From Clostridium sp. AM22-11AC (GTDB taxonomy: Bacteria; Bacillota; Clostridia; Lachnospirales; Lachnospiraceae): a stretch of DNA of 64,000 nucleotides. A model generated the notes under the pieces. It did not search any database. It worked only from the letters and a program-made list of their open reading frames with translations, and was not told the origin of the DNA. A program made the translations under genes and the position numbers. This document shows positions 18,101 to 26,614 of this stretch, one piece after another (position 1 is the stretch's first letter; the number at the start of each line of letters is the position of its first letter). The DNA is taken from the NCBI RefSeq assembly GCF_003473545.1, contig NZ_QUCM01000003.1:125472-189471 (forward strand), written 5' to 3'.

Positions 18101-18931
18101 CAGGTCCATCAGGCATACATATTTGTCCTTGCGGTCCTTGTAGATTACTGCACGGTCAGCCAGGTATTTCTTATAAGTATCTTCAATTGGCTTCTTGTAT
18201 TCGCCCTCTGTAAAGGTTACATTTTTAAGCTCTGTGGAAAAGGTGGTATGACGGCAGTGGTCAGACCAGTAGGTATCTAACACGCGGATCTCAGTTACAG
18301 TTGGATCTCTGTGTTCTTCTCCTGCATAATATTTCTGTATATATAAGAAGTCTTTGAATGTCATTGCAAGATTTAAGGTATCATATAATGCCTTTAATTC
18401 TTCTTCAGAAGCCTTTGCAAAGCCTTCAAAGCTCTTAATATCTTCCGGAACCTCAAACTCAGTTACCAGAGTCTTTGGCTTGTCCTCTTCTGCCTGACGG
18501 CTGTCAACCGGGTTGATGCAGAAATGGCGGATGGCATCTTCCTGTGCCAGAGTCAGCGGTGCTGTGATCACATAGGTAGTTGCTGTACGGATCACCGGTT
18601 CCTCATCTTCTTTTAACAGCTTGACACACTGCATGGCAGAGTCTGCTCTCTGATCAAACTGTCCCGGCAGGTACTCGACGGAAAATACCAGATCTCCCGG
18701 GTTCTTTGGAAATTCTTCCTCATAAACCTCATCTACAGGCGGCTCTGAGAAAATGGTTCCCAGTGCTTTCTTATAGGTATCTTCTGAAAGATTTTCAATA
18801 TCATAACGGATCAGTACCCGTACACTCTTCACTCCGGTAATGCCAAGGTAGCTTACTAACTCTTCTCTTAACTCTCCTGCTTTTACCGCATAATCAGGCT
18901 TTTTCTCTACAAAAATTCGTCTTACGCTCAT
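15158..18931 (-). CDS. purL: Phosphoribosylformylglycinamidine synthase, single chain
   Basis: PurL converts FGAR, glutamine and ATP to FGAM in purine synthesis. At 1257 aa this is the large fused form. Order: PurS-like N-terminal region, linker, two AIR-synthase-like domains (DHCRHTTFSTEL near residue 235; NETHNHPTEIEPFGGAATC near 330; GLPSIGGKDSMSG near 790), and a C-terminal glutaminase (FPGTNCEYDS, LGICNGFQALIKLG with the catalytic Cys, SHGEGRFV). The frame opens 7 codons earlier, but the ATG at 18931 has AGGAGG 7 nt upstream and starts MSVRRIF. It stands alone, without other pur genes, with its own terminator. Confidence 0.96.
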   Translation of the reverse strand: MSVRRIFVEKKPDYAVKAGELREELVSYLGITGVKSVRVLIRYDIENLSEDTYKKALGTIFSEPPVDEVYEEEFPKNPGDLVFSVEYLPGQFDQRADSAMQCVKLLKEDEEPVIRTATTYVITAPLTLAQEDAIRHFCINPVDSRQAEEDKPKTLVTEFEVPEDIKSFEGFAKASEEELKALYDTLNLAMTFKDFLYIQKYYAGEEHRDPTVTEIRVLDTYWSDHCRHTTFSTELKNVTFTEGEYKKPIEDTYKKYLADRAVIYKDRKDKYVCLMDLALMAMKKLRSEGKLEDQEESDEINACSIVVPVEIDGKTEEWLVNFKNETHNHPTEIEPFGGAATCLGGAIRDPLSGRTYVYQAMRVTGAADPTKPLNETLKGKLPQRKIVTSAAAGYSSYGNQIGLATGYVKELYHPGYVAKRMEIGAVMGAAPRKYVKRLTSDPGDIIILLGGRTGRDGIGGATGSSKVHTTASIEVCGAEVQKGNAPTERKIQRMFRRPEVSSIIKKCNDFGAGGVSVAIGELAAGLQIDLDKVPKKYAGLDGTEIAISESQERMAVVVDPADVEKFLGYAAEENLEAVTVAVVTEDPRLVMNWRGKTIVDISRAFLDTNGAHQEADVTLEVPAHEGNLFDKKEVGNVKDKWLNMLSDLNVCSQKGLVERFDGSIGAGSVFMPFGGKYQLTETQSMVAKLPVLEGHTDTVTMMSYGFDPYLSSWSPYHGAVYAVVSSVAKIVAAGGDYKKIRFTFQEYFRRMSSDPTRWSQPFAALLGAYNAQMGFGLPSIGGKDSMSGTFDDEHGEINVPPTLVSFAVDVNSCKNIITPEFKKAGSKIVEFKINRDNYDLPDYAQIMDGYGKLFEDIKAGKILSAYAVEGRGAAEAVSKMAFGNKMGVKIEHNVDPRDFFGAGWGNIVCEVAEGKVGELSIPYTLLGEVTDKGVFEYGNTTITMDEALASWMKTLEDVFPTVTGKEKTGEAAKIEEKLYDTDTIYICDHKLAQPEVFIPVFPGTNCEYDSTKAFERAGAKVVTKVFKNLSAQDIRESVEEYKKEIAKAQIIMFPGGFSAGDEPDGSAKFFATVFRNAVIKEEVEKLLNERDGLMLGICNGFQALIKLGLVPEGKITEQKPNSPTLAMNTIGRHISKMVYTKVMTNKSPWLAEAKLGGVYCNPASHGEGRFVADEAWLHRLIANGQVATQYVDDKGNVTMDEYWNPNGSYMAIEGITSPDGRILGKMAHSERRGEAVAMNIYGEQDMKIFESGVKYFK

Positions 18932-19027
18932 TACAGACCTCCTGTTTTTCATAGCTTTTAGCTTCTTCTGTGCCGGACCATTATATAAATGGCCTCGTTT
19001 GCCTGTTTTACTTTAACTTTTGTCTCT

Positions 19028-19036
19028 ATCATAGCA
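19028..19036 (-). promoter_or_regulatory. Extended -10 promoter candidate for purL
   Basis: TGCTATGAT on the minus strand, about 95 nt before the purL ATG; the -35 region is AT-rich without a clear hexamer. Confidence 0.4.
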
Positions 19037-19190
19037 CAGATTATATAAATTAGTAAAATTAATATATTTAATTATTCTTATATTTGTTACTTATAAGTGT
19101 TCTGTGAATGTTTTACAATTTCTTTCCTTATATTTATAAAAACCTTTCAAACTACAACTTTTAAAAGTTCTGGTATGGCATGTAAAATTA

Positions 19191-19199
19191 TGCTATACT
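19191..19199 (+). promoter_or_regulatory. Extended -10 promoter candidate for the DUF1846 gene
   Basis: TGCTATACT on the plus strand, 62 nt before the ATG; the -35 region is weak. Confidence 0.5.
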
Positions 19200-19260
19200 A
19201 AAGTAAATGCGCAAATGTACGTGTTTAAATAAGAGAAATCATAGCAGGAGATACAAGAAC

Positions 19261-20739
19261 ATGAAAATCGGATTCGACAACGACAAATACCTTTCCATGC
19301 AGTCAGAGCATATTAAAGAGCGGATCGGACAGTTCGGTGACAAACTGTATCTGGAGTTCGGCGGCAAGCTTTTTGACGATTACCATGCATCCAGAGTCCT
19401 TCCGGGATTTGCACCGGACAGCAAGCTACGTATGCTGCTTCAGTTAGCTGACCAGGCAGAAGTAGTCATCGTTATCAGCGCTGCTGATATTGAAAAAAGC
19501 AAGGTACGCCACGACCTGGGTATCACTTATGACGTAGATGTGCTCCGTCTGATCCAGGAATTCCAGGGAAAAGGCCTTTATGTAGGAAGCGTAGTCATCA
19601 CCCAGTACAGCGGCCAGAGTGGCGCTGACCAGTTTAAGGTGAAGCTGGAGCACATGGGCATCCGTGTATACCGCCACTACTGCATCGAAGGATATCCAAG
19701 CAATATCCCGCTGATCGTAAGTGATGAAGGTTACGGCAAAAATGACTATATCGAAACTTCCAGACCATTAGTTGTCATTACCGCTCCAGGACCAGGAAGC
19801 GGCAAAATGGCTACCTGCTTATCCCAGCTCTACCATGAAAACAAACGTGGCATCAAGGCCGGATATGCAAAGTTTGAGACCTTCCCGATCTGGAACCTTC
19901 CTTTAAAGCATCCGGTAAACCTGGCTTACGAGGCTGCTACTGCTGACTTAAATGACGTCAATATGATCGACCCATTCCACCTGGAAGCTTATGGAAAGAC
20001 CACTGTCAACTACAACCGTGACGTGGATATCTTCCCTGTATTAAATGCTATTTTTGAAGGCATCTATGGTTCCAGTCCTTACAAATCTCCTACTGATATG
20101 GGCGTAAATATGGCCGGTTTCTGTATCTGTGATGATGAGGTATGCTGCGAAGCTTCCAAACAGGAGATCATCCGCCGCTACTATCAGGCATTAAACCGCC
20201 TTGCAAAAGAGGATGACAACTCTGACGAAGTTTACAAGTTAAAACTGTTGATGAACCAGGCTAAGATCACTCCTGAGATGAGAAGTGTAGTTGGTCCATG
20301 TTTAAAGCGCGCTGAAGAACTTTCCTGCCCTGCTGCTGCACTGGAATTAGATGACGGACGTATCGTTACAGGAAAGACCAGCGATCTGTTAGGTGCTTCT
20401 GCTGCTGTTCTCTTAAATGCTATCAAGGTTTTAGGAGATATCCCGGATGATGTACATCTGATCGCACCTTCTGCCATTGAACCGATCCAGGTATTAAAGA
20501 CCGGTTATCTTGGCAGCAAAAATCCTCGTCTTCACACAGATGAAGTCCTGATTGCCCTGTCCATGAGCGCTGCTACGGATGAGACTGCAAAGAAGGCTCT
20601 TGCCCAGCTTCCAAAACTGCGCGGCTGCCAGGTACACACTTCTGTTATGCTTTCTAATGTGGATATTAAGACATTCAAGAAACTGGGTGTTCAGCTGACA
20701 AGCGAACCTGTTTATGAGCATAATAAGCTGTATCATTGA
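19261..20739 (+). CDS. DUF1846 domain-containing protein
   Basis: This 492-aa soluble protein belongs to the DUF1846 (UPF0371) family of unknown biochemical role, known from several crystal structures. It has a full-length family match by eye: the N-terminal FGGKLFDDYHASRVLPGF, a glycine-rich TAPGPGSGKMATCLSQLY segment around residue 180 that could bind a nucleotide or phosphate, and KFETFPIWNLPLKHPVN after it. The frame opens 18 codons earlier, but the ATG at 19261 with AGGAG upstream is the family start. It is monocistronic, divergent from purL, and shares a bidirectional terminator with the phosphofructokinase. Confidence 0.88.
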   Translation: MKIGFDNDKYLSMQSEHIKERIGQFGDKLYLEFGGKLFDDYHASRVLPGFAPDSKLRMLLQLADQAEVVIVISAADIEKSKVRHDLGITYDVDVLRLIQEFQGKGLYVGSVVITQYSGQSGADQFKVKLEHMGIRVYRHYCIEGYPSNIPLIVSDEGYGKNDYIETSRPLVVITAPGPGSGKMATCLSQLYHENKRGIKAGYAKFETFPIWNLPLKHPVNLAYEAATADLNDVNMIDPFHLEAYGKTTVNYNRDVDIFPVLNAIFEGIYGSSPYKSPTDMGVNMAGFCICDDEVCCEASKQEIIRRYYQALNRLAKEDDNSDEVYKLKLLMNQAKITPEMRSVVGPCLKRAEELSCPAAALELDDGRIVTGKTSDLLGASAAVLLNAIKVLGDIPDDVHLIAPSAIEPIQVLKTGYLGSKNPRLHTDEVLIALSMSAATDETAKKALAQLPKLRGCQVHTSVMLSNVDIKTFKKLGVQLTSEPVYEHNKLYH

Positions 20740-20851
20740 TTGTGAAGAATAAAATATTGTTTAAAATGCCCTCAGTTGGCATATTGACATTCCTATGGAA
20801 ATAGAATATAATGTGATTTACTAAAAAATGTGATAATTTCCATCAGGCAAC

Positions 20852-20889
20852 AAAAAGATCCCCCGCCATCTGGCGAAGGATCTTTTTTA
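20852..20889. terminator. Bidirectional terminator
   Basis: AAAAAGATCC ... GGATCTTTTTT with an inner CGCC-ATCT-GGCG hairpin. T-runs on both strands serve the DUF1846 gene (+) and the phosphofructokinase gene (-). Confidence 0.88.
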
Positions 20890-20897
20890 TCACTCTC

Positions 20898-22145
20898 TTA
20901 CTTCTTCTCTACGTCTGTATAATACAGGTGTCTTGGAAGTCCGTCTGTCATGATCGGGGTTAATTCTGCCTGGATCAGCGGACGGATATAATTTACAAAT
21001 TCTTCTGTTACATAATCGCCTGCTTCATTGATCCAGTTTCTTGGAACCTTTTTCTCCACATTTGCGACCTTATGTACATCATAAATATCAGTAACGCAGA
21101 TATATGGATCATCAGAAACTCTCTTTAAGATGATCATCTTACCTGTTTCACCCTCAAACGCTTCTTTTACAGCAGCGCCGCCAACCTGGTAAGCCTCAGT
21201 GATATCCACTCTGGATACAATATGGGAAGCGCATCTCTGAAGGGAGTTAAATTCGATTGCTCTGGTCTTGCAGCCTACTTCACGGTTGATCTTCTCAGCC
21301 AGGAAACGGGCAGTTCCAGTCAGCTGCTTGTGACCGAAAGCATCTACGAAATCAATACCGTCTGTTAATTCACATACATATCTGCCGTCTGCCGTCTTCA
21401 CGCCTTCAGATACAGCTACTACTACAGACTTTTTCTTCTTGTGAAGCTCTGCTACCTTCTTCATAAATTCATCTACATCAAAAGTAACCTCTGGCAGAAA
21501 GATCATGTCAGGGCCTTCGCAGTCTTCGCATTTTGCTAAAGCTGCAGCACCGGTCAGCCAGCCTGCATTACGTCCCATGATCTCTAAGATAGTAACATTC
21601 TGCTGATCATATACCAGACCATCACGGATGACTTCCTTTGTAATGGAACCGATGTATTTTGCAGCACTTCCGTAACCAGGTGTATGGTCTGTAGCTGCCA
21701 GGTCATTATCAATGGTCTTTGGAACACCCATAAAACGGATGTTGCTTCCATTTAATAAAGAATAATCAGAAAGCTTTTTAATGGTATCCATGGAGTCATT
21801 TCCTCCGATATAGAAGAAATACTCGATCTCCAATTTATTTAAAATGTCAAAAATCTTGTCATAGATCTCTCTGTCCTGAGAAATATCCGGCAGTTTGAAA
21901 CGACAGGAACCTAAATAAGCGGAAGGTGTTCTCTTTAAAAGTTCAATGTCCAGGTCATTTTTAATGTGGTCCTCTAAATCCACATATCTCTCCTGTAAAA
22001 GTCCCTGGATACCGTGGAGCATACCGTACACCTTATTTGCCCCTCTGTCTTTTGCTGTTTTAAATACACCTGCAAGACTTGAATTGATTACTGCTGTAGG
22101 GCCGCCGGACTGTCCTACGATCACATTGCCTCTTATACCATTCAT
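20898..22145 (-). CDS. pfp: Pyrophosphate-type 6-phosphofructokinase
   Basis: The 415-aa protein phosphorylates fructose 6-phosphate. Two positions indicate PPi rather than ATP as donor: the phosphate-binding motif is GGNDS (near residue 114), with Asp where ATP enzymes have the Gly of GGDGS, and the catalytic motif is PKTIDND (near 138), with Lys where ATP enzymes have PGTIDND. The N-terminal GQSGGPTAVINSS and IMGRNAGWL are also family motifs. A perfect cre box lies just downstream of its likely start of transcription, and the membrane pyrophosphatase gene is divergent, so PPi use is a common theme here. The reaction is inferred from motifs only. Confidence 0.92.
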   Translation of the reverse strand: MNGIRGNVIVGQSGGPTAVINSSLAGVFKTAKDRGANKVYGMLHGIQGLLQERYVDLEDHIKNDLDIELLKRTPSAYLGSCRFKLPDISQDREIYDKIFDILNKLEIEYFFYIGGNDSMDTIKKLSDYSLLNGSNIRFMGVPKTIDNDLAATDHTPGYGSAAKYIGSITKEVIRDGLVYDQQNVTILEIMGRNAGWLTGAAALAKCEDCEGPDMIFLPEVTFDVDEFMKKVAELHKKKKSVVVAVSEGVKTADGRYVCELTDGIDFVDAFGHKQLTGTARFLAEKINREVGCKTRAIEFNSLQRCASHIVSRVDITEAYQVGGAAVKEAFEGETGKMIILKRVSDDPYICVTDIYDVHKVANVEKKVPRNWINEAGDYVTEEFVNYIRPLIQAELTPIMTDGLPRHLYYTDVEKK

Positions 22146-22199
22146 CTTAAAATACCTCCCATGTTTTAATATGTACCCTCAAATTTTTCGAACGTACAT

Positions 22200-22213
22200 T
22201 GTAAGCGCTTACA
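22200..22213. promoter_or_regulatory. cre (CcpA) operator
   Basis: TGTAAGCGCTTACA is a perfect palindrome and matches the catabolite-response consensus TGWAANCGNTNWCA at every position. It lies about 6-19 nt after the predicted start of the phosphofructokinase transcript, a roadblock position, and about 85 nt upstream of the hppA -35. Confidence 0.8.
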
Positions 22214-22225
22214 CTTATATTTTTT

Positions 22226-22254
22226 ATTGTAATACAGGATGGGGAGAATAGCAA
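22226..22254 (-). promoter_or_regulatory. Promoter of the PPi-phosphofructokinase gene
   Basis: TTGCTA, 17 nt, TACAAT on the minus strand; the cre box follows directly downstream. Confidence 0.6.
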
Positions 22255-22298
22255 GTAATTTTAAACGCAAATTTTTTTAGGTTTTTACAATTTTTTTG

Positions 22299-22327
22299 TT
22301 GATAATTTTAACTATATTTGCTACAAT
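22299..22327 (+). promoter_or_regulatory. Promoter of hppA
   Basis: TTGATA, 17 nt, TACAAT on the plus strand, followed by an AT-rich leader and TAGGAGGG before the ATG at 22383. Confidence 0.7.
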
Positions 22328-22382
22328 ATTTACAGGGTGTTAGCTACATTTTTAACAAATATATTTTTATTAGGAGGGTATT

Positions 22383-24365
22383 ATGAAAGAACTATTATTC
22401 TTAGTCCCGGTCGTAGGACTGGCAGGCTTACTGTTTGCCATTTTTCTTAAGTCCTATGTGATCAAACAGGATCCGGGCACTGACAGGATGCGTGAAATCG
22501 CAGACGCGATCGCAGAAGGAGCCAGAGCATTCCTTGCTTCTGAATACCGCATTCTGGTCATTTTCGTTGCTGTATTATTTGTCGTTATAGGTGTTGGTAC
22601 CCGCAACTGGGTAACAGCTGTATGTTTCCTCACCGGAAGCCTTTTCTCTACTGCTGCCGGTTATCTGGGAATGAGCGCTGCGATCCGCGCAAACTGCCGT
22701 ACTGCAAACGCTGCCCGTACCCAGGGTATGAAACGCGCCCTGGCTCTGGCATTTTCCGGCGGAAGTGTTATGGGTATGGCCGTTGTCGGTCTTGGCCTTT
22801 TAGGCGTTGGCACCCTTTATATCATTACCGGTGATGTTTCCGTTCTCTCCGGTTTCAGCTTAGGTGCTTCTTCTATCGCCCTGTTTGCCCGTGTAGGCGG
22901 CGGTATCTATACAAAAGCTGCTGACGTAGGCGCCGACCTGGTTGGTAAGGTAGAAGCCGGCATTCCGGAAGATGACCCACGTAACCCTGCTGTTATCGCA
23001 GACAATGTTGGTGATAATGTTGGTGACGTTGCAGGTATGGGCGCTGACCTTTTTGAGTCATATGTAGGTTCCCTGATCTCAGCTCTGACTCTTGGTATTG
23101 TTTTCTATCAGGAAGCAGGTGTTCTCTTCCCGCTTTTACTTTCTGCAGCAGGTATCATCGCTTCTATGATCGGTTCTGCTTTAGTAAAGGCGATTGGCAA
23201 TGCTGATCCACACAAGGCATTAAAAACAGGCGAATACAGCGCTACTGCTCTGGTTGTGATCAGTGCTCTGGTATTAAGCCGTACTTTCTTTGGCAACTTC
23301 TTAGCTGCTTTCACCGTGATCGCCGGACTTTTTGTAGGTGTTCTTATTGGTGCTATTACAGAAGTTTATACCTCTGGTGACTACCGTTTTGTAAAGAAGA
23401 TCGCAAAACAGTCTGAGACAGGTTCCGCTACTACGATCATCAGCGGTCTTGCTGTTGGTATGCAGTCTACTGCTGTTCCGATCCTGTTAGTTTCCGCAGG
23501 TATCCTGGTTGCCAACCGTTTAATGGGACTTTACGGTATCGCTCTTGCTGCTGTTGGTATGCTTTCCACAACCGGTATCACCGTAGCTATTGATGCATAC
23601 GGTCCTATCGCTGATAACGCCGGCGGTATCGCTGAAATGTCCGAACTGGATGACTCCGTCCGTGAGATCACTGACAAGTTAGACTCCGTAGGTAACACCA
23701 CTGCTGCGATCGGTAAAGGCTTCGCTATCGGTTCCGCAGCTCTGACTGCTCTGGCACTCTTCGTTTCCTATGCAGAGGCTGTTCAGTTAAAGACCATTGA
23801 TATTTTAAATGCACATGTTATTGTAGGTTTATTTATGGGCGGTATGCTTACTTTCCTCTTCTCTGCTATGACCATGGAATCTGTATCCAAGGCAGCACAT
23901 GAGATGATCGAGGAAGTACGCCGTCAGTTCCATGAAGACGCCGGTATCTTAAAAGGAACTTCCCGTCCGGATTATGCTTCCTGTGTTTCTATTTCCACCA
24001 ATGCAGCCTTAAAGGAAATGTTCCTTCCAGGACTGATGGCAGTCCTTGCTCCGATCGCAGTAGGTCTGATCCTTGGACCTGACGCTTTAGGCGGACTGTT
24101 AACCGGTGCTCTTTTAACCGGTGTACTTATGGCCATCTTCATGTCCAACTCCGGCGGTGCCTGGGATAATGCAAAGAAATACATCGAAGAAGGAAATCAC
24201 GGCGGCAAGGGAAGTACCGCTCATAAAGCTGCTGTTGTAGGTGATACAGTAGGTGATCCATTTAAGGATACTTCAGGACCTTCTATCAACATCCTGATCA
24301 AGCTGATGACCATCGTATCTTTAGTTTTCGCTCCTCTCTTCCTTCAGTTTGGAGGACTGATCTAA
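22383..24365 (+). CDS. hppA: Membrane-bound ion-pumping pyrophosphatase
   Basis: This 660-aa, about 16-helix membrane protein hydrolyses PPi to pump H+ or Na+. The substrate motif [21 protein letters not shown] begins near residue 204 (written here in two parts: DNVGDNVGD and [12 protein letters not shown]), and the C-terminal [14 protein letters not shown] is present. In [17 protein letters not shown] the residue after GNTT-A is Ala, the mark of the K+-dependent subfamily (K+-independent enzymes have Lys there). Whether it pumps Na+ or H+ cannot be settled by eye. It has its own promoter and terminator and is divergent from the PPi-phosphofructokinase. Confidence 0.95.
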   Translation: MKELLFLVPVVGLAGLLFAIFLKSYVIKQDPGTDRMREIADAIAEGARAFLASEYRILVIFVAVLFVVIGVGTRNWVTAVCFLTGSLFSTAAGYLGMSAAIRANCRTANAARTQGMKRALALAFSGGSVMGMAVVGLGLLGVGTLYIITGDVSVLSGFSLGASSIALFARVGGGIYTKAADVGADLVGKVEAGIPEDDPRNPAVIADNVGDNVGDVAGMGADLFESYVGSLISALTLGIVFYQEAGVLFPLLLSAAGIIASMIGSALVKAIGNADPHKALKTGEYSATALVVISALVLSRTFFGNFLAAFTVIAGLFVGVLIGAITEVYTSGDYRFVKKIAKQSETGSATTIISGLAVGMQSTAVPILLVSAGILVANRLMGLYGIALAAVGMLSTTGITVAIDAYGPIADNAGGIAEMSELDDSVREITDKLDSVGNTTAAIGKGFAIGSAALTALALFVSYAEAVQLKTIDILNAHVIVGLFMGGMLTFLFSAMTMESVSKAAHEMIEEVRRQFHEDAGILKGTSRPDYASCVSISTNAALKEMFLPGLMAVLAPIAVGLILGPDALGGLLTGALLTGVLMAIFMSNSGGAWDNAKKYIEEGNHGGKGSTAHKAAVVGDTVGDPFKDTSGPSINILIKLMTIVSLVFAPLFLQFGGLI

Positions 24366-24422
24366 TACATAGATCCTATATAACTGATTGAAAATGTTTA
24401 AAACAGCCAAACCCATTTTTAG

Positions 24423-24466
24423 AAAAAGGACCCTGCAGGGAATGATCTCTGCAAGGTCCTTTTTTC
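24423..24466. terminator. Bidirectional terminator
   Basis: AAAAAGGACC-CTGCAG ... CTGCA-AGGTCCTTTTTT. It closes hppA (+) and the four-gene operon ending with the histidine phosphatase (-). Confidence 0.88.
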
Positions 24467-24489
24467 TGAATTTCTCCACATCATCTGTT

Positions 24490-25092
24490 TTACAGCAAAT
24501 GCTTATAATCATCAAACTCTACCAGCACAAAACGTTCTGTTTCCGGCTCGTATTCAATGGTGGTAATACTTGCGTTGTGGGCAACGGTGGATGCAGCAAT
24601 GCTTTCGCTGCCTAAAAGCTGCTCCATAAAATGAGCCAGCAGACCGCCATGAGCCACAATCGCGGCATCACCTGTAAGCTGGGGTTTGATCTCCTTCCAT
24701 GCCTGACGGCAGCGCTCATTGACCTGGTTAATGCTCTCTCCCTCAGGAGGCGCTGTTTCTGCCGGATGGGACCACCATGCCTCATACAGGGCTCTGTCAT
24801 CTCTTAAAAGTTCTTCCTCTGTCTTTCCTTCCCAGACTCCGTAATTGATCTCCATCAGATCCCTTACAGGGATCACCGGAACACCTGCAGGAGAAGCAAC
24901 TGCTATTGCTGTTTCCATGGCACGGATCTGGGGACTGGAAAATACAGCTGTAATAGGACGGTTTTCCATTGCTTTCCCAAGGCACTGTGCCTGAAAATGT
25001 CCTCTTTCATTTAAGGGGATATCCTGCCGTCCCTGGATCTTCTTGGCTATATTCCAGTCTGTCTGACCATGGCGTATGATGTATAGTTTCAT
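24490..25092 (-). CDS. Histidine phosphatase family protein
   Basis: This 200-aa protein has the phosphoglycerate-mutase-like fold: LYIIRHGQTDWN with the phospho-acceptor His in the RHG triad at residues 7-9, FSSPQIRAMETA, a catalytic Glu in EINYGVWEGK and the second His in IVAHGG near residue 146. It could be a broad phosphatase, a fructose-2,6-bisphosphatase-like or alpha-ribazole phosphatase; the sequence does not decide. The frame opens 13 codons earlier, but the ATG at 25092, 1 nt past the previous stop with AGAGGAAG upstream, matches the family start. It is the last gene of the LysR-associated operon. Confidence 0.88.
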   Translation of the reverse strand: MKLYIIRHGQTDWNIAKKIQGRQDIPLNERGHFQAQCLGKAMENRPITAVFSSPQIRAMETAIAVASPAGVPVIPVRDLMEINYGVWEGKTEEELLRDDRALYEAWWSHPAETAPPEGESINQVNERCRQAWKEIKPQLTGDAAIVAHGGLLAHFMEQLLGSESIAASTVAHNASITTIEYEPETERFVLVEFDDYKHLL

Positions 25093-25093
25093 T

Positions 25094-25645
25094 TTACTCT
25101 TCCTCTTTCTGCTGCTCTTCCGATACTGCACCTTCTCCGTTTACAGTGATCGCATCCAGAGCCAGTTTCATAATATCTTTTACTTCATCTTCTGTCATTT
25201 TCATCTTTTCAGCCAGTTCTGCCACAGTTGCTTCTCTTCCCAGCTCTTTTGCCATCACCTGGGATACAGTCTGGAGTACATTTACTCTGGCTGTCATATT
25301 TTCTTCGATCTCAGCTTCTGTCTTCTGTTCCTCTAAAGCTGCCTCTACTGCCTGACGGATCTCCTGGGCTAAAAATTCCTGCCACTGCTGACTTCCGTCA
25401 TAAGCTGCTGCAGCTGCTGTAAGGGCCACATTTGCCTCCTGTACCACATCAGACATAGGAAGCTCTCTTCCCTCGTATTCTTTTACCATCTGGGCAACTT
25501 TTGCCAGAGAGCCTTCTACCAGGCGTTTCTTTGCCTCTTTATCCCCTGTAGCTGCAAGAGCTAAAACCTTTTCTTCTTCCTCTGCCTCAAGTACAGGGAT
25601 CAATGCCATTTCTTCTAAATACATTTCATAAAAATTTACTTCCAT
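25094..25645 (-). CDS. Degenerate sigma-70-like protein (regions 1.2-3 only)
   Basis: This acidic 183-aa protein follows the plan of a primary-type sigma factor: a 1.2-like segment (IPVLEAEEEEKVLALAATGD), a region 2-like stretch (KEYEGRELPMSDVVQEANVAL) split as KEYEGREL and SDVVQEANVAL, EIRQAVEAALEEQ, and a region 3-like HTH (ELGREATVAELAEKM, then TEDEVKDIMKLA). It stops before region 4. The aromatic residues of region 2.3 that melt the -10 element (YATWWIRQA in RpoD) are replaced by FLAQEIRQA, so normal promoter use is unlikely. It could bind RNA polymerase without reading promoters, or have a new role. It sits between an aspartoacylase-like pair and a phosphatase. Confidence 0.75.
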   Translation of the reverse strand: MEVNFYEMYLEEMALIPVLEAEEEEKVLALAATGDKEAKKRLVEGSLAKVAQMVKEYEGRELPMSDVVQEANVALTAAAAAYDGSQQWQEFLAQEIRQAVEAALEEQKTEAEIEENMTARVNVLQTVSQVMAKELGREATVAELAEKMKMTEDEVKDIMKLALDAITVNGEGAVSEEQQKEEE

Positions 25646-25678
25646 AATTTTCCGGTTTTCTCCTGTTCTAAATTAAAT

Positions 25679-26614
25679 CTATTGATGAAGTCTGCGGATG
25701 ATCCTGTAAAGCAGGGTTCCTTCCATGATCAAAGGCTGTCCACAGGCAAAAAATATGGTTCCTTCTGTAGGCGAATGGATCTGGCTGATCACGGAACCGT
25801 CATCCGGACTGATCACATCTGCCAGCACCTCCCCACGCTTTACTTCATCTCCCGGCTTAAAATAACGCCTGTAAATTCCTGCATTATCAGAGCAGACACT
25901 GGTAAGATCCTGCTCCACCACTACACTGGCAATATAACCGCTGTGACTGGTGTAACGTAAAATCCCCATACGGGTAAGAAAACGTAAAACAGCCGATACA
26001 GCCTGTTTTGCAGAACTTTCATCTACCTGGTCACAGGCTCCTGTATAAATGGAAAACGCATGGGTGTTCCACTGCTGCCAGTTATAATTAAGGGTTGCCT
26101 TATCATAAGGACGCGGACTTCGCATAACTACATAAGGCAGTCCAAACAGATTCGCCAGACTGGCACTTTCCATTCCAGCTTCCATCATACGCACATGGGG
26201 AACAAAATCTCCGGGCATATAAAAGCTGGGAAACTGGATACCGTAACTGTAGCCTTTTACTTTTTCAAAAAGTCCTGCAGCAATCCGTTTCGTTGTCTCT
26301 CCTTCTTCGTTTCCCGGAAACATACGGTTAATATCCGTATTATCTCCCGGCCAGAAGCGCTTTCCTATATTAATAGAATAGTCATTTACATGGGGAATCA
26401 CAAGGATCTCATTGCCATTTACGATCGATCCCCGTTCTTCTAATTCTTTTAAACTTTTCACCAGCAGAGCACCTATATACATCTGCTGGATCTCATTGCC
26501 ACGCATAGCCCCTACAATACAGGCTGCTTTTTCACCTTTTCCAAAGCGATATCCGTATATGTCCATATTTTCCCTGTAAAGACTGGAAAGGGAGTATATT
26601 TTTTCTTTTCTCAT
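25679..26614 (-). CDS. Aspartoacylase/succinylglutamate desuccinylase-like protein, metal ligands lost
   Basis: This 311-aa protein has the M14-like AstE/AspA fold with the C-terminal all-beta domain (SPTEGTIFF). Its active site is altered. Where its neighbour has GTHGDE it has GAMRGNE (zinc-ligand His replaced by Arg); where the neighbour has CIDIHAS it has YGIQFPS (second His lost); the catalytic Glu of VVEMG is absent (SIYTGA). It retains the substrate-binding DINRMFPGNEE motif. Its ATG overlaps the neighbour's stop by 4 nt, so the two are coupled and may form a heteromer of active and inactive subunits. The alternative is a different chemistry; this is inference. Confidence 0.8.
   Translation of the reverse strand: MRKEKIYSLSSLYRENMDIYGYRFGKGEKAACIVGAMRGNEIQQMYIGALLVKSLKELEERGSIVNGNEILVIPHVNDYSINIGKRFWPGDNTDINRMFPGNEEGETTKRIAAGLFEKVKGYSYGIQFPSFYMPGDFVPHVRMMEAGMESASLANLFGLPYVVMRSPRPYDKATLNYNWQQWNTHAFSIYTGACDQVDESSAKQAVSAVLRFLTRMGILRYTSHSGYIASVVVEQDLTSVCSDNAGIYRRYFKPGDEVKRGEVLADVISPDDGSVISQIHSPTEGTIFFACGQPLIMEGTLLYRIIRRLHQ

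Larger units (their letters stand above)
18932..19260. other. AT-rich divergent intergenic region between purL and the DUF1846 gene
   Basis: This 329-bp stretch holds the two divergent promoters, both of extended -10 type, and a short palindrome around 18982-19000 (GGACCATTATATAAATGGCC-like) in the purL leader. No purine riboswitch core and no ORF with a good ribosome site was seen. Confidence 0.5.
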
